NCBI GenBank assembly: GCA_003290165.1
Contig: QNQO01000815.1
Span: 186,001-250,000 of the forward strand
DNA length: 64,000 nt
Reading direction: 5' to 3'
Origin: Berberis thunbergii
Taxonomy: Eukaryota; Streptophyta; Magnoliopsida; Ranunculales; Berberidaceae
Shown piece after piece: positions 9,982 through 23,109 of this stretch (the first letter of the stretch is position 1; the number at the start of each line of letters is the position of its first letter). A model generated the notes under the pieces. It saw only the letters and a list, made by a program, of their open reading frames with translations. It searched no databases and had not been told where the DNA came from. The translations under genes were made by a program, and so were the position numbers.

Positions 9982-12035
9982 GGCTACAAAATGGTGTCTC
10001 ACTCAACAGGACCAGATTGCGCGATCTTTCAATGACAAAATCAAAAGCTGATGAAATATGGTGATCAATACCAAAGAGTTATAACAATGACGATATGGGG
10101 AAGAAAAAGAAACTTCCGAAGATTACGCGTTTAGGGCTTGTTACAGGAGGAATTAGCTTGAGCCTGTCATGATGCTTAATAATTATTTGTGTCTAACAGA
10201 ATGAGCTTTGGAGCTTGCTGAATATACTCTGCTTTTGTGCCAAGAGAGGAAATTGAAATAAAAATTGTAAGCCGGCTATAGAAGTCAAAATGATGATGAG
10301 GCCAATGGTCTACATGCAATATAATTTCCACAAACATCAAACACAGTAATGGGAATATTTTAATCACTCATGCTAAGGTGTTTGAATATTTAATCATTCA
10401 AACATATGGTGTTGTGTGAACTTTTCTTTTTCTTTTTCTTTTTATGATATATATTTGGCTTGGTGAAAAACCCAAAAAAGTGTGTAAAAATAGTTGACTA
10501 AAAACTTCAAAAATAAGAAAATGCATTTTTTAGAGCTAATTGGTAAAGGGTGGTATTTGATTTCTTTTTACACGTTATTCATTGGCATAGAACAAGGAAA
10601 AATATAATGAAAATACTATGCGCGTTTGTCACAGTTTGTATATTTGAAACTGATTTTCTCCTCCAATATCATGATTAGAAAAGAATAATGAGACTCATAA
10701 AGTTGGTGGCATAGAGGACATCGATAGAATTATTGTTTACTCTCTTAAGCAACAAATCTTGCTTGTACATTCTAATTGTTTTCTTCTTGTTATTGAAGGA
10801 TTCCTTCCATCAATCCAAACTCCTAACATTCAGGGTGTGTTTGGTTGCATCCATTCCATGGGAATAAGAATCCTATTCCCACTTGGAATAGCATTAAGGG
10901 TGTTTGTTTAAGAGTTTACTAGTGGGTGAGAGATGCCAGCACGTGCCGCATATTCCCACCTTTGATGGGACTCGTACGCCTCGGCTCACCCAGGGAAAGC
11001 TTTTGGCGACCCTAAAATCTCTCGATTCTTCCCTCATCAGCCTCGCCTCTCTTCACATCAACTGAAGAAGTTTTTGCAAAAACATCAGGTATGTCTCTCG
11101 TCTTCTTCCCTCTCTATTTCTCGATCTCTACATGTTAAATCTCTCCACTGATCTCTCTACCGATCTCAGCTGGTGGTGTACTGGTGGTGTTGATGGAGGA
11201 GTTGAGAATCGAAGAGGAGCATAAGAGACTCACGAAGATCTCGTTCTCCTCGTCTCTGTGAAGGGCTGATCGAAGATCTCTTCTGCTCCATCGCATCAGA
11301 GGCTCGATCTCACCTCTTTCGAATATCTCTCATCTCTGCGATCTCCTCTCCTCCTCTGTGATCTCATCTCCGCGATCTCCTCTCCTCCTCTGTGACTCCA
11401 TCGCATCAGAGACTCACGAATACCTCTGTGAGTTCATCTCTTTCAGTTCAATGAATTCCATTTTTTTTTGTAATGTACAAGTATTTACCACAGATCTGAT
11501 CATGGGTATGTTAGAAATTTCAACATTGAACATGAACAACAGTACAGAAAATTTTGGTTAACTGTGTTTATGTGATCTTGGGTTTTGATTCTATGTTTCA
11601 TTTGTTTTGGAAGAAATAGATTTGGTTTGATATTTACCTTGCGAATAATGACTATGGTGTGTGATTTTGTTAGGAGGATTGGATTGCATGAAACTTTTGG
11701 GTTTTTTTCTTTTGAACTGATTTTGGTGTTTTGTTTTTGTAGCTTTTATTTCTGGGCTTTCCAGTTCCAAGAGCAAAATTTGGGAGTTATTATTCTCTTC
11801 CTGATTTGAAGGAAAGGTAAATTTTGAACAAATTCATTGTTTAAAGAAATTTGTTGAATTGGTACTCTTCAAGAACTCAACTATGCTTGATCCCTTTCCT
11901 TGTCGTGCATTTTATCCAAATGTATTCAGAATTAGAAAAACAAAATTTTGAATGAGTCCACTATACAAATGCATATTTCAAACATATCACAATTAGAGGG
12001 AAAAGGAGATTGCATCCAGTTTTTAACTATTTTAC
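9982..12035. other. CACTA interior between MLO exon and right part
   Basis: No identified exon. From about 10833 a second transposon-like start can be read (CAGGGTGTGTTTGGTTGC, a common hAT-type terminus phrase). A CT- and GATCTC-rich leader-like stretch follows at 11020-11420, including a good splice donor (CATCAG|GTATG) near 11090 on the plus strand. No matching opposite end was located, so nesting is suspected but not shown. Confidence 0.35.
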
Positions 12036-12105
12036 CTTGAGAGCTGACTTTTCATCTTTTGTGAGAGTGTCTTCAACCACAATAGCCTCATTGTTAGAGC
12101 TATCA
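12036..12105 (-). pseudogene. exon-like fragment of unidentified origin
   Basis: A 70-bp stretch is bounded by CTTTGTCTTTCAG and CTCAAG|GTAAAA on the minus strand. It reads DSSNNEAIVVEDTLTKDEKS then ALK without a stop. It looks like a real captured exon but I do not recognise the parent. It lies upstream of the MLO exon in minus-strand order. Confidence 0.4.
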
Positions 12106-14280
12106 CTGAAAGACAAAGTGGTTATAACTTGATAACCGAAGTATGGTCAAGTAAAAATATAACTGACAAAAAGTCTAAAACACTAAAGATATCAGAAGAA
12201 CAATATGAAGATTGGGAACCATGAGTAAAAGGAAAGAAGTAGATAAAATACATAACATGTGTTGTTGGGGGTGGGGGGATTCTTCTAATCCTCAAATGCT
12301 TACTTTCTTTGAACAGTAGAGCATCTTATCATAATCATATAAAGATCTCTCAACTATTGTAGCTATGATGCTAGGGATTAAAGGTGTTTGTCTGGTTGAG
12401 ATCTTGCAAACTTTTCAGATACGGATCCAATCAGATTCCTCTTGGGGCCCTTCCTCCTATGCTATTGACAACTTACAAGGCAAGCAATACTTGAAAACGA
12501 AAGAAAATCTCTCAAGAGAATAAGCAAACAATCTTATTAAGTTTAGAAGAGTATTTTCTATGTAATAATAATCATCTATAGAAAATTCACTTTAATTACA
12601 AAATCTTTTTCATTGACTAAACATAAAAATCAAAGTCACTGTCTTTGAAAAACATGACGATATATACTTTAAGAGTATCTTCTTATGTATGGGAGGAAGG
12701 TGGAAAAAAATCCAAGATAAAACTATAGATTATAAAATGTTCTGTATTTTATAGAATTTTCGACATACCATCTTTACAATTTTCTTCCTTCATCACTAAA
12801 CAAAGATCTATACCCTAGCCATGTTGGTTTCACCTATAATCTGGCTATTATATCCTAGCCATTTTAGTTTTCTTCTTTTGAATGAATATCAATATACACC
12901 CTCTTCTTTTTTCATTGCAGTTTTATTGATAAAAGAAACACGTAAACAAAGATTACCAGCCAGGTGGTTCCCTTCTTCCCATTGCAGCCATAAAACCTGT
13001 GCATGGTACAAAAAAAAGTCATCAAAAATGCTACATCGGTAAACACAACCAACAGGAGAAATGACAATAAGTGTATGAAACTAAGTAGTTTTAGTCTCCT
13101 TTTTTCTGATAAACTAAGTTCAAGAAAGATTTTCAACCATTTCAAAAGCAGTAATGTTTAAAAATAATTCCTTTCTGGCAAAATAAATCCAACCACAACT
13201 AAGTAATGTTTAAAATAATTCCTTTCTGATAAACTAAGATCATACATTATTCCATGACCAAATAATAAACTCCCACTAAGTATTATAAGCAGCAAAGTCA
13301 CCATCGAATGAAAACCAAATTACTTATTCGATTCCATTATTATGTAAAGAAGAAAACCCAATTATATGCAGGAAATCAAAGCAATTATCACGAATTAATC
13401 AAGCAATTGAAAACCCAACAACGAAACTAAACCCAAAAGCAAAAGGGGAAAACTCACCAGTACCGAACAACTTTACATCTAAAGCACCTGGTGGTGGTAG
13501 CGCATTAACAAACAACACATTGAGTCCGGCGAACGGTGAAAACAGCTCTGTACTCGGATGCAGGTTCAAGCTCGGCCCTTGCCGCCTACTCTGATGCCAT
13601 GGCCACAAGGCGCATTATCTCCTTCTTCTTCTCGACCCAATTCTGCCATTTTTGCCTGATTAAGAAACTCACAATTGACACAAAGAAGAAGAAGAACATG
13701 AAGCTAAGATCTGGAAACCCTAGATCTCTGAGAACAAGCATTGATGGTGCACCACCGATGCATCCAATTCTGCCACCACAATCACTCGCTAGTTCTCACC
13801 GTCACAACTCCTCCGCTTCGGTTCAAATCAACTCACCTTCTCTTCACTTTGCTTGCTTGAAGAGTCGTTTGTTCCTGAGTGAGTGAAATGGAGAGGTGAG
13901 AAAAAGAAATTGGAGAGATGAAAGAATGATAGAATCCAGATCTAAAGGGAACCAAAGCAGAAAGAGATAATGGCGTTGGATGAGATAAAAAGAAGATTGA
14001 AGGAGCACATACCTGTTGCTTGCAGAAGAAGATGGAGTGAAGGATGGTTTGTTGCTTGCAGAAGAAGATGGAGTGAAGGATTGTTGTGTTCTTTCGATTT
14101 TGCTATGTTTTAGGGCATAACAAGAGCAAGAAGGAGACGAGCAAGAGGTCGAGCAGAAAGAGGCGAGAGAGAAGGAGATGAGAGGCGAGCTCTGTGGTTT
14201 AGTGTACTGAATGGGGGAGAGGAGAGAAAGTCGCGAAGTACAAAAAACATTTGGGAGAGCGCCAAAACGCCCGCCAGATT
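12106..14280. other. CACTA interior, right part (likely 5' side of minus-strand cargo transcript)
   Basis: AT-rich up to 13400. Then 13400-14250 is less AT-rich, with many GAAGA runs and several ATGs. On the minus strand this would be a pyrimidine-rich leader typical of a plant 5' untranslated region, which fits a promoter close to the element's right end. No protein family was recognised in the open frames here. Confidence 0.35.
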
Positions 14281-15595
14281 TCTATAGCGTTATTTTTCAT
14301 TTTCTAAGTCATTCAAAATTTACTTTTTATAGCACATTTATAAAAAAACGCTATTGGCTTATGCTATCAATGAGCATTTGTGTTGTAGTGATTTATTTGT
14401 GAAACACATTGGTGTCATCAATCCAGAAGCCATTCCATAACAAATGTAGGCATTTTAGTCCAGGGGCGAAATCACAAATAATTATTACTTGATAAGAGTA
14501 GTTATTAATAACATAGCCAAATTTTTTTTTTCTATCCGAGCTAGTAATTAATAAAAAATACAATTAAAAGTACATTACATATACCAAATTGAATCTAGTG
14601 TAATCTAATTTGAAGCTAAAATAAGGTCACAATATCGATAACCTTAGAAGGGCAAAAACAAGAATATATAATTAAAATCACAAAATAATTAGGATAAATA
14701 TCTAGTTGAAGCTAAAAAAAATCTGAAATTTGTAAACATAATAAGATCCTAATTCAATTTCATAGAAAAAAATGGTTTATGTGAGCCTCAAATTTTGTAT
14801 GAGTTGGCTAATGGTATATGTTTTCATTGAATTATATAATTAATATTTTATATATAAATTTCAAATTTTTATTTGGAGGTTTTATATCACTTGTAAACAA
14901 ATAATTAATTTTTTTAATATTCACAATTGTATATAAAACAATATTAAAAAAATAGGGGCAGGTTACAATGACATAATTAGTAAATGTCAATAGCCATAAA
15001 AACAAATACACTTCAAGAGGACGGAAAATAAGTTTTTATTAAACTAACAATTTTTTAATGTTAGCAATTACTAATAAAATTGCATTACAATTTTGAATTA
15101 GTAATTGTCAATAGTCATAAAAAAATCATACGCTTCAAGAGGACCGAAAATAAGTTTTTATTAAACTAAATTTTTTTAATGTTAGCAGGTACTAATAAAA
15201 TTGCATTGAAAATTTAAAAATAATAATAAGGTGAGCTCCAAGATATCAAACTCCGGTCGTTTACTAAAAATGTTAAACTTTCAACCACTTCACCAACAAA
15301 GAGACATATTGAAATAATTGAATAAACAATTATCATATTGTATTATATATATAATTTAATTGATTTTTTTGTAAAGCTAAGTATTTATTAAAAATGTTTT
15401 AAAAGTTAGGGAGGGGGGCAGATGCCCCTCTCTGTGTAACACCCCTAAATTTCATAAAGATAATTTATTTTATTTTTAATTAAAATAAAATTGGGTTAAA
15501 ATTAATTGAATGTGAATTTCGAAATTAGGGTTTTATTTGGTGAGTTAAATGGCAGGTGTTCTCAGAATTTTAGTGGGGGCGAATAGCCACCCACA

Positions 15596-15605
15596 CTATA
15601 TAAAC
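15596..15605 (+). promoter_or_regulatory. TATA box of the LTR-like element
   Basis: ACTATATAAA lies about 160 bases into the element, preceded by the conserved block GGGGGCGAATAGCCACCCAC. The same block and TATA sequence occur in reverse near 62775-62805, so this part is under common ancestry and probably drives element transcription. Confidence 0.6.
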
Positions 15606-17745
15606 AAAAACCCTTCCTTCTTTTGCAAACCCTCCTTTTTCCCTTTTCTCTTGTGCAATAGGAAGAGCAAAACTCTTCCTCTTATTCTCTTCGGCGGCGA
15701 CGAAGGCTAGAGAGGAATGGGATGATGGCGTTGAGTATGAAGGGTTGTTGCGTGGATGGTTGCAATTTTGCCCAGTGAGTTTTCTTCATTTATTCCTTTT
15801 TTTTTACTGTGAGTTTCCGATTTTTCTCTTTTGATTTTTGTATGAAGTGGAGAATACTGTGTTGAATGATTTGATCTGAGGTTTGTGAGAGTCTTCTTGT
15901 TACTTAGTTGGTTGCATTCATCTTTGTTTTCGCAAAATGGCGTGTTTAGGTTTCTGTTCATTTTGCTGGATTTTGTATGTTTATGATTGAATTCAGTGAA
16001 TCCTACATATGGGATTCTGTGTTCAACCCAATCTCAAATGATTGGTGGTGGTATATGGGGTGTTTTGTAATCTTTAGGAAATATAAGGTGATATTCATTC
16101 TTGATTAATCTGTAGGGTTTCTGCCATATTGCCACTCAAGCACTCGTTAGGGTTTTCTGATTTCTGGAGGTCAATATGGTTGAATACTTGAGATAATTTA
16201 GTATCCAGTGTTGTTTTCGAGGGATAAATTGAGAGAAAGAGTAGCAGTTCTAATTGTGGAACAGAGAGATTAGAACTTTGTTGTGGATATAAGTTAGTAA
16301 ACAACATTGCCTTTGTTGAGATTGTTGGTTCCAGAGTTGCAAAAAGAAAGAGATTTGGGAGCTAATTATTACTCAAATATATAAATGCGAATTTTCATTG
16401 GGTTTTTGATTGTTTAATCATCTAGGAAAGATAAGCTGATACCCATTTTTGATAAACCTTAGTAATTCATTTAAAGTGTGAACAATATGTTGCAGCTGTG
16501 CATATCGAATTTGTGACGAGAGCATGATGAAATTGAATGAGATTTGAACATGGTCTCACTATTTTTTAAAGAGTTGGTTTAGGAAGAATTTGGGGCCTTC
16601 ACACTTCTTTTCTTCTCCCATTCTTTTCTATTTGAATTGAATTAAGGATGTTTCAGAGTTTTTCTTCTTCATTTTTATTCTCACCCAGTTGAGTTAGTTA
16701 AGGTGAAGAATTTGATTCAGCTGGACCCTGCCTGTCTGTGTTGATTTCGGCGTAGAGTTGAGGAAATTTTCAAAGGCTTTCTTAAGTTATTTGCTAGATC
16801 AAGGCTGGGCGAGGCGATGAGCCTGTCCTGGGCTGAACTTTATTTAGTTCTCATGAAGATTGATTGTGTGGCTGCAGAATAGCCAAGGCTGTCAGTCCTG
16901 TGCTGCATGTTCAGGTAGTAGAAGAGCTCATTGCATGGACAGAGCATCTTAGACTACTGTTTTGCTCGAGTTATTGGGTGTTTGGTTAATTTAGTTGGTC
17001 AATGTAATTGATCACAGCTGTGTATGGTAGAGAAGAAAATAACGATGATGATCGAATTTTCAACATGGGCTGATTCAGAGTCTGATTCAGGCTGATTCAG
17101 GTGAGTTTATGGTCTGAATCGAGGTTGGTTCAGAGTCTGATCCAGAGTGTGTGGTCAAGGGCTGTTAGAGGGGTTTTCATGGGCTGTTACAGGGCTCTTA
17201 AGGAGCTGTTGCAGGTTGTTTTGAGGCTGAATTGAGAGCACGTTTTTGGCTGAAGTTATACCATATTTGGTTGAGTTTTTAGTGCATGTCTTGGCTGGAT
17301 TTAGGACAAGTAATTGGTTGGTTCACGATGGAATTTATGTAGATGGGTAATGTGAAAAGACACCTAATGGGATTCAGCTAAGTTAACTTGTTTTTGTTGT
17401 GTTCCAAGCTAGCTGAACCACTGATTGGATACTTGTAGGTTTATATTATAATGATAATTCTCAGTTCTCACATTGGATTAGCTAATTGTAATTTAAGCTG
17501 AGGACAAGTAATAGTCTAATAGAAACACTGAATTATGAAAATTGAAAATGGACATTGTGTATTTTTTAATGGAAATTGTTTGGTTAGCATGCTCTTTGTT
17601 CAAGAAGGTACAAAAATGAAAATAGATCAATGAATAAAATACCCACAAAGAAAAAAAAAAATATATGTATTGACCAATCGAAGTTGGCTTGATATTTAAG
17701 GAAACCAACAAAGCGAACAAGGGGTAAACGAGTGACAGCTTCGCG

Positions 17746-17991
17746 TTGTTAGAATCAGTGAGATTAAGGTCTTTCAGTGCGATAAAGTATTTGTTGGTTT
17801 TCAAACCAGCAAGATCTAATTATGGGATAGAGGTTAAAGGAAAACGTGTTGGTATTTCAGCTAGTCAGGATAGTGACACACTTTATGTGGGCAACATTTG
17901 CAAAACGTGGACAAAAGAAAATGTACTTGATGGCTTGTGCCCAGACGGGGTCTGGGAAGACTGCGGCGTTTTGCTTTCCTATTATCAGTGA
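17746..17991 (+). pseudogene. captured RRM-gene fragment inside the LTR-like element
   Basis: The open frame includes VKGKRVGISASQDSDTLYVG then NICKTWTKENV. LYVGNI is an RNP2 motif, and DTL(F/Y)VGNICKTWTKE is the start of an RRM in the plant hnRNP Q/R-like group. After WTKE the frame diverges (DGLCPDGVWEDCGVLLSYYQ) and runs into the shared phrase CAGTGAGTTTTCTTCATT, where a donor could be used. RNP1 is absent. This looks like part of a host exon fused to the element's splice donor. It cannot form an RNA-binding domain alone. Confidence 0.65.
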
Positions 17992-20318
17992 GTTTTCTTC
18001 ATTTCTTTCTCTTTTATTGTGAGTTCTTCCTTCTTCTTGTTCTTTTTGAATTTTGGGTGTGTTTGCGTATTTGCAAATATAATGATGTTGGGATGATTTG
18101 GGTTTATGGGGTTTTGTTGGATGGTTTGATTTGTTGATTGGGTAGCTGGTTCATGTTGTTTCTTGAAAATAGAATATCCCCAATTTACAAAAAATAGAAT
18201 GGGTTTTGCCAGTGAGAATGAGTTTGTTTTCTTTGTGCAGTTTGTTCGTGTTTCTTTGCAATGTTTGTGTTTAAATTCTGTGATGGGTATTTATGGTTTT
18301 GGAATGTGCAACATCGAATAGAGTATTTGTATTAGTGATGGGTTACGAAGGGTTGCCCTTGATATGAGTCAATACTTGATGAATCTATCGATGATCATAA
18401 ATTTGTTGTAAGTCATTGGATAAACTTGGACAAATAGTCACAATGCAGTGTTCTTGCGTAATCAAGGACCTGTCGCTCGTTTGTAAGTTTTGTTTGTGAA
18501 CAAGTAATTTAGTATAAGGATAGGAGTGGGACAGAGAGGAGGATTACACGTTGTTTTTGAAGCTAAAATTCTATTTACTATTTTTATTAATTTATGATCA
18601 ATATTATAGTGTAGGTCATTGTCATCATGTCGCAAGGTCATGGTAAGTGGTTAGATCTTCTAATGGCTACTACTAAAGTGTGGCTAGTTTTCTATTCTAC
18701 AATTACTTCTTAGTAGGACTTGATTATGATGTGAGACAATCTCCCACATTTTGTCGAATATTTGGGTATATTGAATGTCGTTTCTTATTAAGGCACTGTA
18801 AGCTAAGTTAGCTCACACCGAAATCAGTGTTTAAGAAAGGCTATTAGATATGGATTTGTTTGGCTTGGTTAAACTACAGTTAGTAGCTCATAACTATGTT
18901 TTTTTATATCCTAAGTTAATAGTGATGCTTGAGATGTGAATGGTTGGTGAATCTAAATGCATTGTGATTAATGTGGAGATTGGTATTATCATGCATGTTG
19001 ACTTGTTTATGCATTATAAAGATTTTGGATATTTGAATCAAGGAGTGGCTTGATTGCCATGTTATAAAGCATGATTGATGTATATGCTATGTTTTCCCCA
19101 AAAATGTGGGTGGATAGATGGTAAATCAATTTATGTATGACAAAATGTCATTGTGGAAGAAATTCTGTATTATCAAAAATAAATGATATTGGTAAACCTG
19201 GATTTATAGAAAATATAAACCACTTGGGCTTGTATCACTTAGAACTACCACATCTCTTTTGTTTATGATTTTTCCCTCTCTTACTAGAGAAACTAAATGA
19301 CCTGCGGGTCGTCTTGCGGAGTTGGGGCACCATTTCTTACTAGAGAAACTAAAATAACCTTCGGGTTAGTCTTGCGGAAATGTGGTGAGTTTGTATGCCT
19401 AAAATAGGCTTTGATATTTATCCGTCAAAAATGTGACGTGAGTTTATGCGCATTGATAGCCCAATGGTGGCTTTTGGTACTCATATAGTTAGGGGTATCC
19501 GCGATGCATGCCTGTATGTGATGTCCCCACTTAGGCATGGATGACGGAGTAGTCCTCCTTTATATGAGAGAGGCATACGGGCATGTATGTTCGGCACGGA
19601 GGTGGTGCGAATGTGGTATCGTCTAAGTGATCAATCTGTTAAAAAGATGAACCTAATTCAAATAAGAAGAATAAATGATGTTGCATTGTTTCTAATTCTT
19701 TTTATGCAGGATGACAAGTCCACTAATATTTCTGCAGGTCCGACTTGCTATAGTCAACTCCTATAGGGTAAGTACAGGTAAATGCATATTTACATATTAC
19801 GATGATGATATGATTTCCTCGTTGAGGAACTAAATTCTTTGGACTGTGTTTTCTTGCATCACACCTTTGCCTCGTTGAGGAACTACCTATTGGTGTGATG
19901 GCTTGTTGTTTGTGTTTCGCTTGATGTTTATCACGTGTGATTTTATTTATTCTTGGGATGAAGATTTCTCACACCAGCTTTATTGCTGACCCGAGTGAGC
20001 ATTTGCTTCTTGGGTACATTCCTTTGGGAATGTAGCCGATTAGCTTTTCAGGTTTAGAGACTTTTGAGCAGCGTTACGGGAGTTCCGCTAGTGGGGCTAG
20101 CGACGTCAGTATTTTTCCTGGTTAGAGCTTTATTAAAAATTTTAGTTTGTTCCTACTTTCTAAATTATATTTTGTCATTGCTGCTAAATGTTTCTGTCGT
20201 TATTGAATTTCACGTCCTGAGTTTTGGGGAAACGGATAATCCTATGTGGATTATTGGGATTTTCGTTTTTCTCGAAATTCGGGGCGTGACACTCTGCCCC
20301 TGAGTAGATCCGCCCCTG

Positions 20319-21648
20319 TCTGCGATACCCATAAAGTCGCGATTGTAGTAGTGTTGTTTGTGAGTAGAGCTTTGCGCGGACGGCCTAGTAGAGCCACCAT
20401 TTTGCACTGGGATGTCATAAAGAGGCATGCGAAAGACCCCCACCCTTTTTGGATCGTTTTTCACTCGCTGTTGTCTGTCGTAATGACATCAATGCAGGAT
20501 TCTCCAGTAATCCTCTTCCCCAATGGTTGTATGATGCAGAGAGATGAAGAGAGGGGATGTGCAAATTTAGGCATGCCTTGTGAATTTAGAGGTTTATTTG
20601 GTGCATCAATATTGCTGGTGGCAACAGTGGGCGGGGCGGGGAGCCATTATCCACCAGCAAAACCACATACATAAACGAATAAAACGGGGTGGGGCGGATC
20701 TCCGCCAATCCATTCGGAGCAGTGATGATTTTTAAATAAAAAAATAAATGGTTTGGCGAACTGGGGACAAATTTGCCCAAATCCACTCTATTGTCGGCTG
20801 ATGCCCCGCCAGCCAAACGCTTGCAAGAATGAGACCCCTATGAGATTGGAAAGAATGGAGGAAAGGGAAAAAAAAAAAAAAAAAAAGGGAGGGAGCAATG
20901 GTGGGTGGTGGTGAGGGTGGGCAGTGACAATGATGCTGCTACTATTAAATTTTTTTATTTTGGTGTCACTAAGTAAGTAGTGATGTTAAAAAGAAAGGTG
21001 TTATAGACAGAAAGGTGAGGGACATCGATATCAAAGAGTCTAAATGGTGATGTAAAAAAATCACAGCCTTCCAATTTTTCTAGTATGAAATATGACAATA
21101 ACCTATAGCTCACTGAACTTTTCTTAAGGTTAATATCAAGTTGAAAAAGATAACATCCAAACCTCTTATTCTCATAACAAAATTCTCACAACAAAACTGG
21201 AAAGTGTAGAAAACAGCTAATTGCTAAAATTTGATAGTCAGATGAGATTAGTTCATACTCAAATAATACAAAATGGGAGTTGCTATGTGTACCAGACCGT
21301 TTGGCTCAGTTGCACAAACTTTAGTTTACATATTTAATTTATAAAAGTTATTTAGTGTACCCAATCATTATTTATTAACTTTAAAACAAGAATACTTAAT
21401 TACAAAGAGTAAGATAAACGACTCCTAGCCTCCTGGGATCTTCTATGTACAACGACTTGGTAGTTATATTTCGAGCAACCAAACAATGGATTCATAACTC
21501 CAATTATTTAATTAAAAAATGTCATTGAAATAAAAAAAAATTAGATGTATTTATAACTTCTAAGAGCATTGCAATAGTTGTGAATAAAAAATCTCAAAAT
21601 CTAGCATATATTCAATGTACATATATGAACCCAATTTCAAATGTCATT
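20319..21648. other. transposon remnants, no gene
   Basis: A G/C-rich stretch at 20620-20820 resembles hAT subterminal sequence (GGGCGGGGCGGGGAGCC, then GGGGTGGGGCGGATCTCCGCC). An interrupted A run with G-rich flank follows at 20860-20900. From 20940 to 21640 it is AT-rich and unremarkable. Confidence 0.4.
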
Positions 21649-21858
21649 GATTTTAATTTTTAATTTTTAATTTTTAATTTTTGATTTTTGATTTTTGATT
21701 TTTGATTTTTGATTTTTGATTTTTGATTTTTGATTTTTTTTTATTTATGATTTATGATATTTGATTTTTGATTTTTGATTTTTGAATTTTGATATTTGAT
21801 ATTGATTTATGATTTTTGATTTTTGATTTATGATTTATGATTTATGATTTTTGATTTT
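21649..21858. repeat. heptanucleotide minisatellite (ATTTTTG)n
   Basis: Some 200 bases consist of ATTTTTG units, at first as ATTTTTA (about four copies) and then ATTTTTG, with ATTTATG variants towards the right. Period 7 is clear over most of the stretch. Confidence 0.9.
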
Positions 21859-22957
21859 GCTCAAATAAATAAGAGCACTCAATAAAAACATTTTAATAAA
21901 AAAAGGTAAGTTAGTGTTATGTATTTTAAGTTAGTGCAACAAAGCGAAACATTTCAAAAGGGCGGTGCAACAAAGAGTGTGTGCAACCAAGCTAAATGAC
22001 CAGGTACACGTAGCAAGTCCCTATAAAATCTGTAAGGCCTGCTCTTTATATCAAATCCGAAAAAACAGAGGCATCCGAGAAAAAAAATGCAATTTTAAAT
22101 TTTGAATTCTTGATGTTTGCAAAATAAATATGAGATTGTGCATTCTTCCCGCTATAAACTATTATTATCTATGATGGTTTATCATAAAGTATAATGGGGT
22201 GAAATATGTAGCTAAGAATTTAAACACAAGTCCGGTCATGACTAATTATCCACACACTAATCACAAAGATTCAGTGAAGTCTCCAATCCTATTTTTCTTT
22301 TTGAAAATCTAAATGGAAGGTCAAAATGAACTAGTGAAGCACTTAACATAATTCAACTCTGTTAATATGATCTTTTTGTGCATCCTGTTTTTGATATATT
22401 CCATACACTGATCTTGAAGTATACATATCCCATACATTATTTTGGGGCCTTGGTGAATCAAAACTGTTCAAACAACTGTTTATTCTCGCTGACCCACTTG
22501 TTAATTCACCAACAACCAAGGATTGTGATTTTGTTTTTTGAGTTAATTTCGGTTTCCTGATTTTAAGATATATTTTACGAAATATTTCGTTTAGTGTAGA
22601 AAAAAAATAAAGATTTTGATGGTTATTTTGAATTTAATAATATAAGTTATGCATACTACATAAAAAAAGTATTACACGACTCTTAGTATCATACACACTA
22701 CATATTACATAAGAACTTTTGATATTAAAAGAACATTATAACATGTTAAAATATAAGGAGATTAAAATATTTATTTTTTCTAAAAAAAAATTCGACATAT
22801 TTCGCATTTCGAAAAAAATTTCATTAATTTCAAAATAAAAAAAATTATTTTTTGAAATTTCGACATATTTCGATAAATCACTTCCTTGCCAACAACTATG
22901 TTAATTTGAAAAAATCTTTGTTCTGATTCCCTTTTTATTTTTTATTTGACATGACAG
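21859..22957. other. AT-rich non-coding DNA, in part an intron relic
   Basis: No coding sequence is recognised. The last 40 bases form a good plant branch/pyrimidine tract ending in the acceptor CATGACAG used by the exon at 22958. At 22760-22880 the sequence is very A/T-homopolymeric with repeated TTCGACATATTTCG-like phrases. Confidence 0.4.
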
Positions 22958-23109
22958 CTAAAAAGACGGTAAAATATGTGGGAAGGGAAACCTTGTTTGA
23001 GATGATTTCCAAACAGCTGAGGTTGCCTGGTATCATGCCTGGATGGGACTTCTTTGATCAATGTGTTTTTCCTCCCAAAGCTTCCATAATCTCTGAATGC
23101 TTTCTCTGA
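22958..23109 (+). pseudogene. orphan terminal exon of an unidentified plant gene
   Basis: An acceptor (pyrimidine tract plus ACAG) precedes an open frame beginning KKTVKYVGRETLFEMISKQL, continuing RLPGIMPGWDFFDQCVFPPK and ending ASIISECFL before TGA at 23107-23109. The biased composition, clean acceptor and conserved copies suggest a genuine protein C-terminus, but I cannot name the family. Its 3' two thirds are repeated inverted at about 27971-28062 and again, diverged, at about 40160-40245 (minus). No upstream exon is visible in the window, so it is an isolated piece. Confidence 0.55.

Larger units (their letters stand above)
15435..20291 (+). mobile_element. 4.86-kb LTR-like element (solo LTR?), family 'TGTNACGCCCC', copy 1
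   Basis: It begins TGTAACACCCC and ends GGGGCGTGACA, which are TG...CA ends with an 11-bp imperfect inverted repeat. It is flanked by an exact 5-bp duplication CTCTG (15430-15434 and 20292-20296). That is the integration signature of an LTR retroelement. No gag or pol was found, so a very long solo LTR or an LTR-only derivative is the simplest reading. Near its start is GTGGGGGCGAATAGCCACC followed by CACTATATAAAC, a TATA-box promoter. The phrase CAGTGAGTTTTCTTCATT, a likely splice donor, occurs at about 15773 and 17988. The last 450 bp are shared with the copies ending at 30882 and beginning at 59751. Confidence 0.75.
14461..20318. mobile_element. possible hAT-like element split by the LTR-like insertion
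   Basis: CAGGGGCGAAATCAC at 14461 and the inverted GTAGATCCGCCCCTG ending at 20318 could be terminal inverted repeats of one element. The LTR-like element at 15435-20291 sits inside it: removing that insertion and one copy of its target duplication joins GGGCAGATGCCCCT to CTCTGCCCCTGAG. The outer flanks (TTTTAGTC and TCTGCGAT) do not match, so transposition is not demonstrated. The interior before 15435 is AT-rich, with a 120-bp direct repeat (CTTCAAGAGGACGGAAAATAA at about 15012 and 15134). Confidence 0.4.

Noticed and set aside
10833..14280. A nested complete hAT element starting CAGGGTGTGTTTGGTTGC
   Set aside because: No matching inverted end or 8-bp duplication could be found, so it was left as a note in the CACTA interior.
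15435..20291. Complete LTR retrotransposon with internal genes
   Set aside because: No second LTR, gag or pol within it; only TG...CA ends and a 5-bp duplication, so a solo LTR-like unit is the safer call.
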